Assembly: GCA_027604685.1 (NCBI GenBank)
Contig: JADHYX010000408.1
Span: 1-19,678 of the forward strand
Length of the DNA: 19,678 bases
Direction: 5' to 3'
DNA from: Lobulomyces angularis
Taxonomy: Eukaryota > Chytridiomycota > Chytridiomycetes > Lobulomycetales > Lobulomycetaceae
Of the stretch, positions 19,351 to 19,678 are shown piece after piece. The translations under genes and the position numbers were made by a program. The stretch's first letter is position 1; every line of letters starts with the position of its first letter. The notes beneath the pieces are model-generated. The model saw nothing but the letters and a program-made list of their open reading frames with translations. It did no database searches and was not told the DNA's origin.

Positions 19351-19678
19351 TTAATTTTTTTCATAAATTACCCCAATAATCAGTAAATCTTCAGCATTTA
19401 GCTTATTAGCTATTTTAAAAAATTTCCTTTGTTGATTAAACTGATGTCTTAAATTGTTGTAAATGAAGTCACCATGACTTAAATATTTCAACTCTGTGAT
19501 ATTATTATATTTCTATAATTTCAACACTTCCACCGAATTTTACGTTATCAGAACATAAATTTAAATAATTCTTTTTTTTTTTTTTTTTTTGAATTTAATT
19601 AAGTCTTGTTTGTATTTGGAGTTGCTGATTTCAGTACTTTCAGAGATCTTCCATCACTACATACAACATTTCAAGAAT
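19351..19678 (-). pseudogene. Unidentified broken gene at the right edge
   Basis: A 53-codon frame (ITELKYLSHGDFIYNNLRHQ, then FFKIANKLNAEDLLIIGVIY) ends in TAA at 19351. Just upstream, in another frame, LCSDNVKFGGSVEIIEI ends where the first begins, so one frameshift would join them. Farther upstream, beyond a run of some 20 A's, CSDGRSLKVLKSATPNTNKT reads open towards the window edge. The A-run may be part of an intron. No domain recognised. The pieces seem to be the 3' part of a gene that extends outside the window. Confidence 0.35.

Overview
This is eukaryotic nuclear DNA. It is very A+T-rich, full of A and T homopolymers, and its real genes are split by short GT-AG introns of about 40-110 bases. 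The best clue to the organism is the UMP/CMP kinase gene at 9913-11165. Its protein has the mitochondrial-type leader plus one membrane anchor that I know from fungal Ura6-like kinases, and its core is fungal in wording. Cys-rich WSC domains, Ty3/gypsy and IS630/mariner relics, and a GGCTTTTGGCT-type repeat fit an A+T-rich early-diverging fungus, with an arbuscular mycorrhizal (Glomeromycotina) relative as my guess. The lineage is inference; I could not search a database.

Layout from left to right. 3-305 (+) is the 3' end of a WSC-domain protein gene. 1206-3254 (+) holds broken or poorly resolved coding pieces ending in a frameshifted HEITH (HExxH) segment. 3609-5271 (-) is a complete six-exon HGSNAT-type membrane acetyltransferase gene of 450 codons. 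5272-6960 is mostly non-coding A+T with repeats. 6961-8032 (-) is a five-exon gene of unknown function whose exon phases all fit. 8287-8875 and 12558-13143 (-) are two copies of a leucine-rich-repeat gene inside a duplication of about 0.9 kb; both are damaged. Between them lie the six-exon UMP/CMP kinase gene (+) with a second copy of its last exon downstream, and a decayed coiled-coil gene (-). 13880-15919 (-) is a complete eight-exon gene for a PGM1/IQCH-like ATP-grasp ligase of 553 residues. 16384-16985 (-) is a frameshifted WSC pseudogene related to the fragment at the left edge. 17282-17554 (-) is an intact 90-codon ORF of unknown function. From about 17600 to the end the window is a graveyard: an IS630/mariner-like transposase relic, a Ty3/gypsy reverse-transcriptase relic and unidentified broken ORFs.

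The three clearly functional genes (HGSNAT-like, UMP/CMP kinase, ATP-grasp ligase) do not form a pathway I can recognise; this looks like ordinary scattered gene order in a repeat-rich genome. The most interesting items are the ATP-grasp peptide-ligase-type gene, the tandemly duplicated terminal exon of the kinase, the LRR pair that shares one stop codon but carries separate 5-base deletions, and the unknown five-exon gene. Exon borders were worked out by hand from GT/AG sites, reading phase and family similarity.
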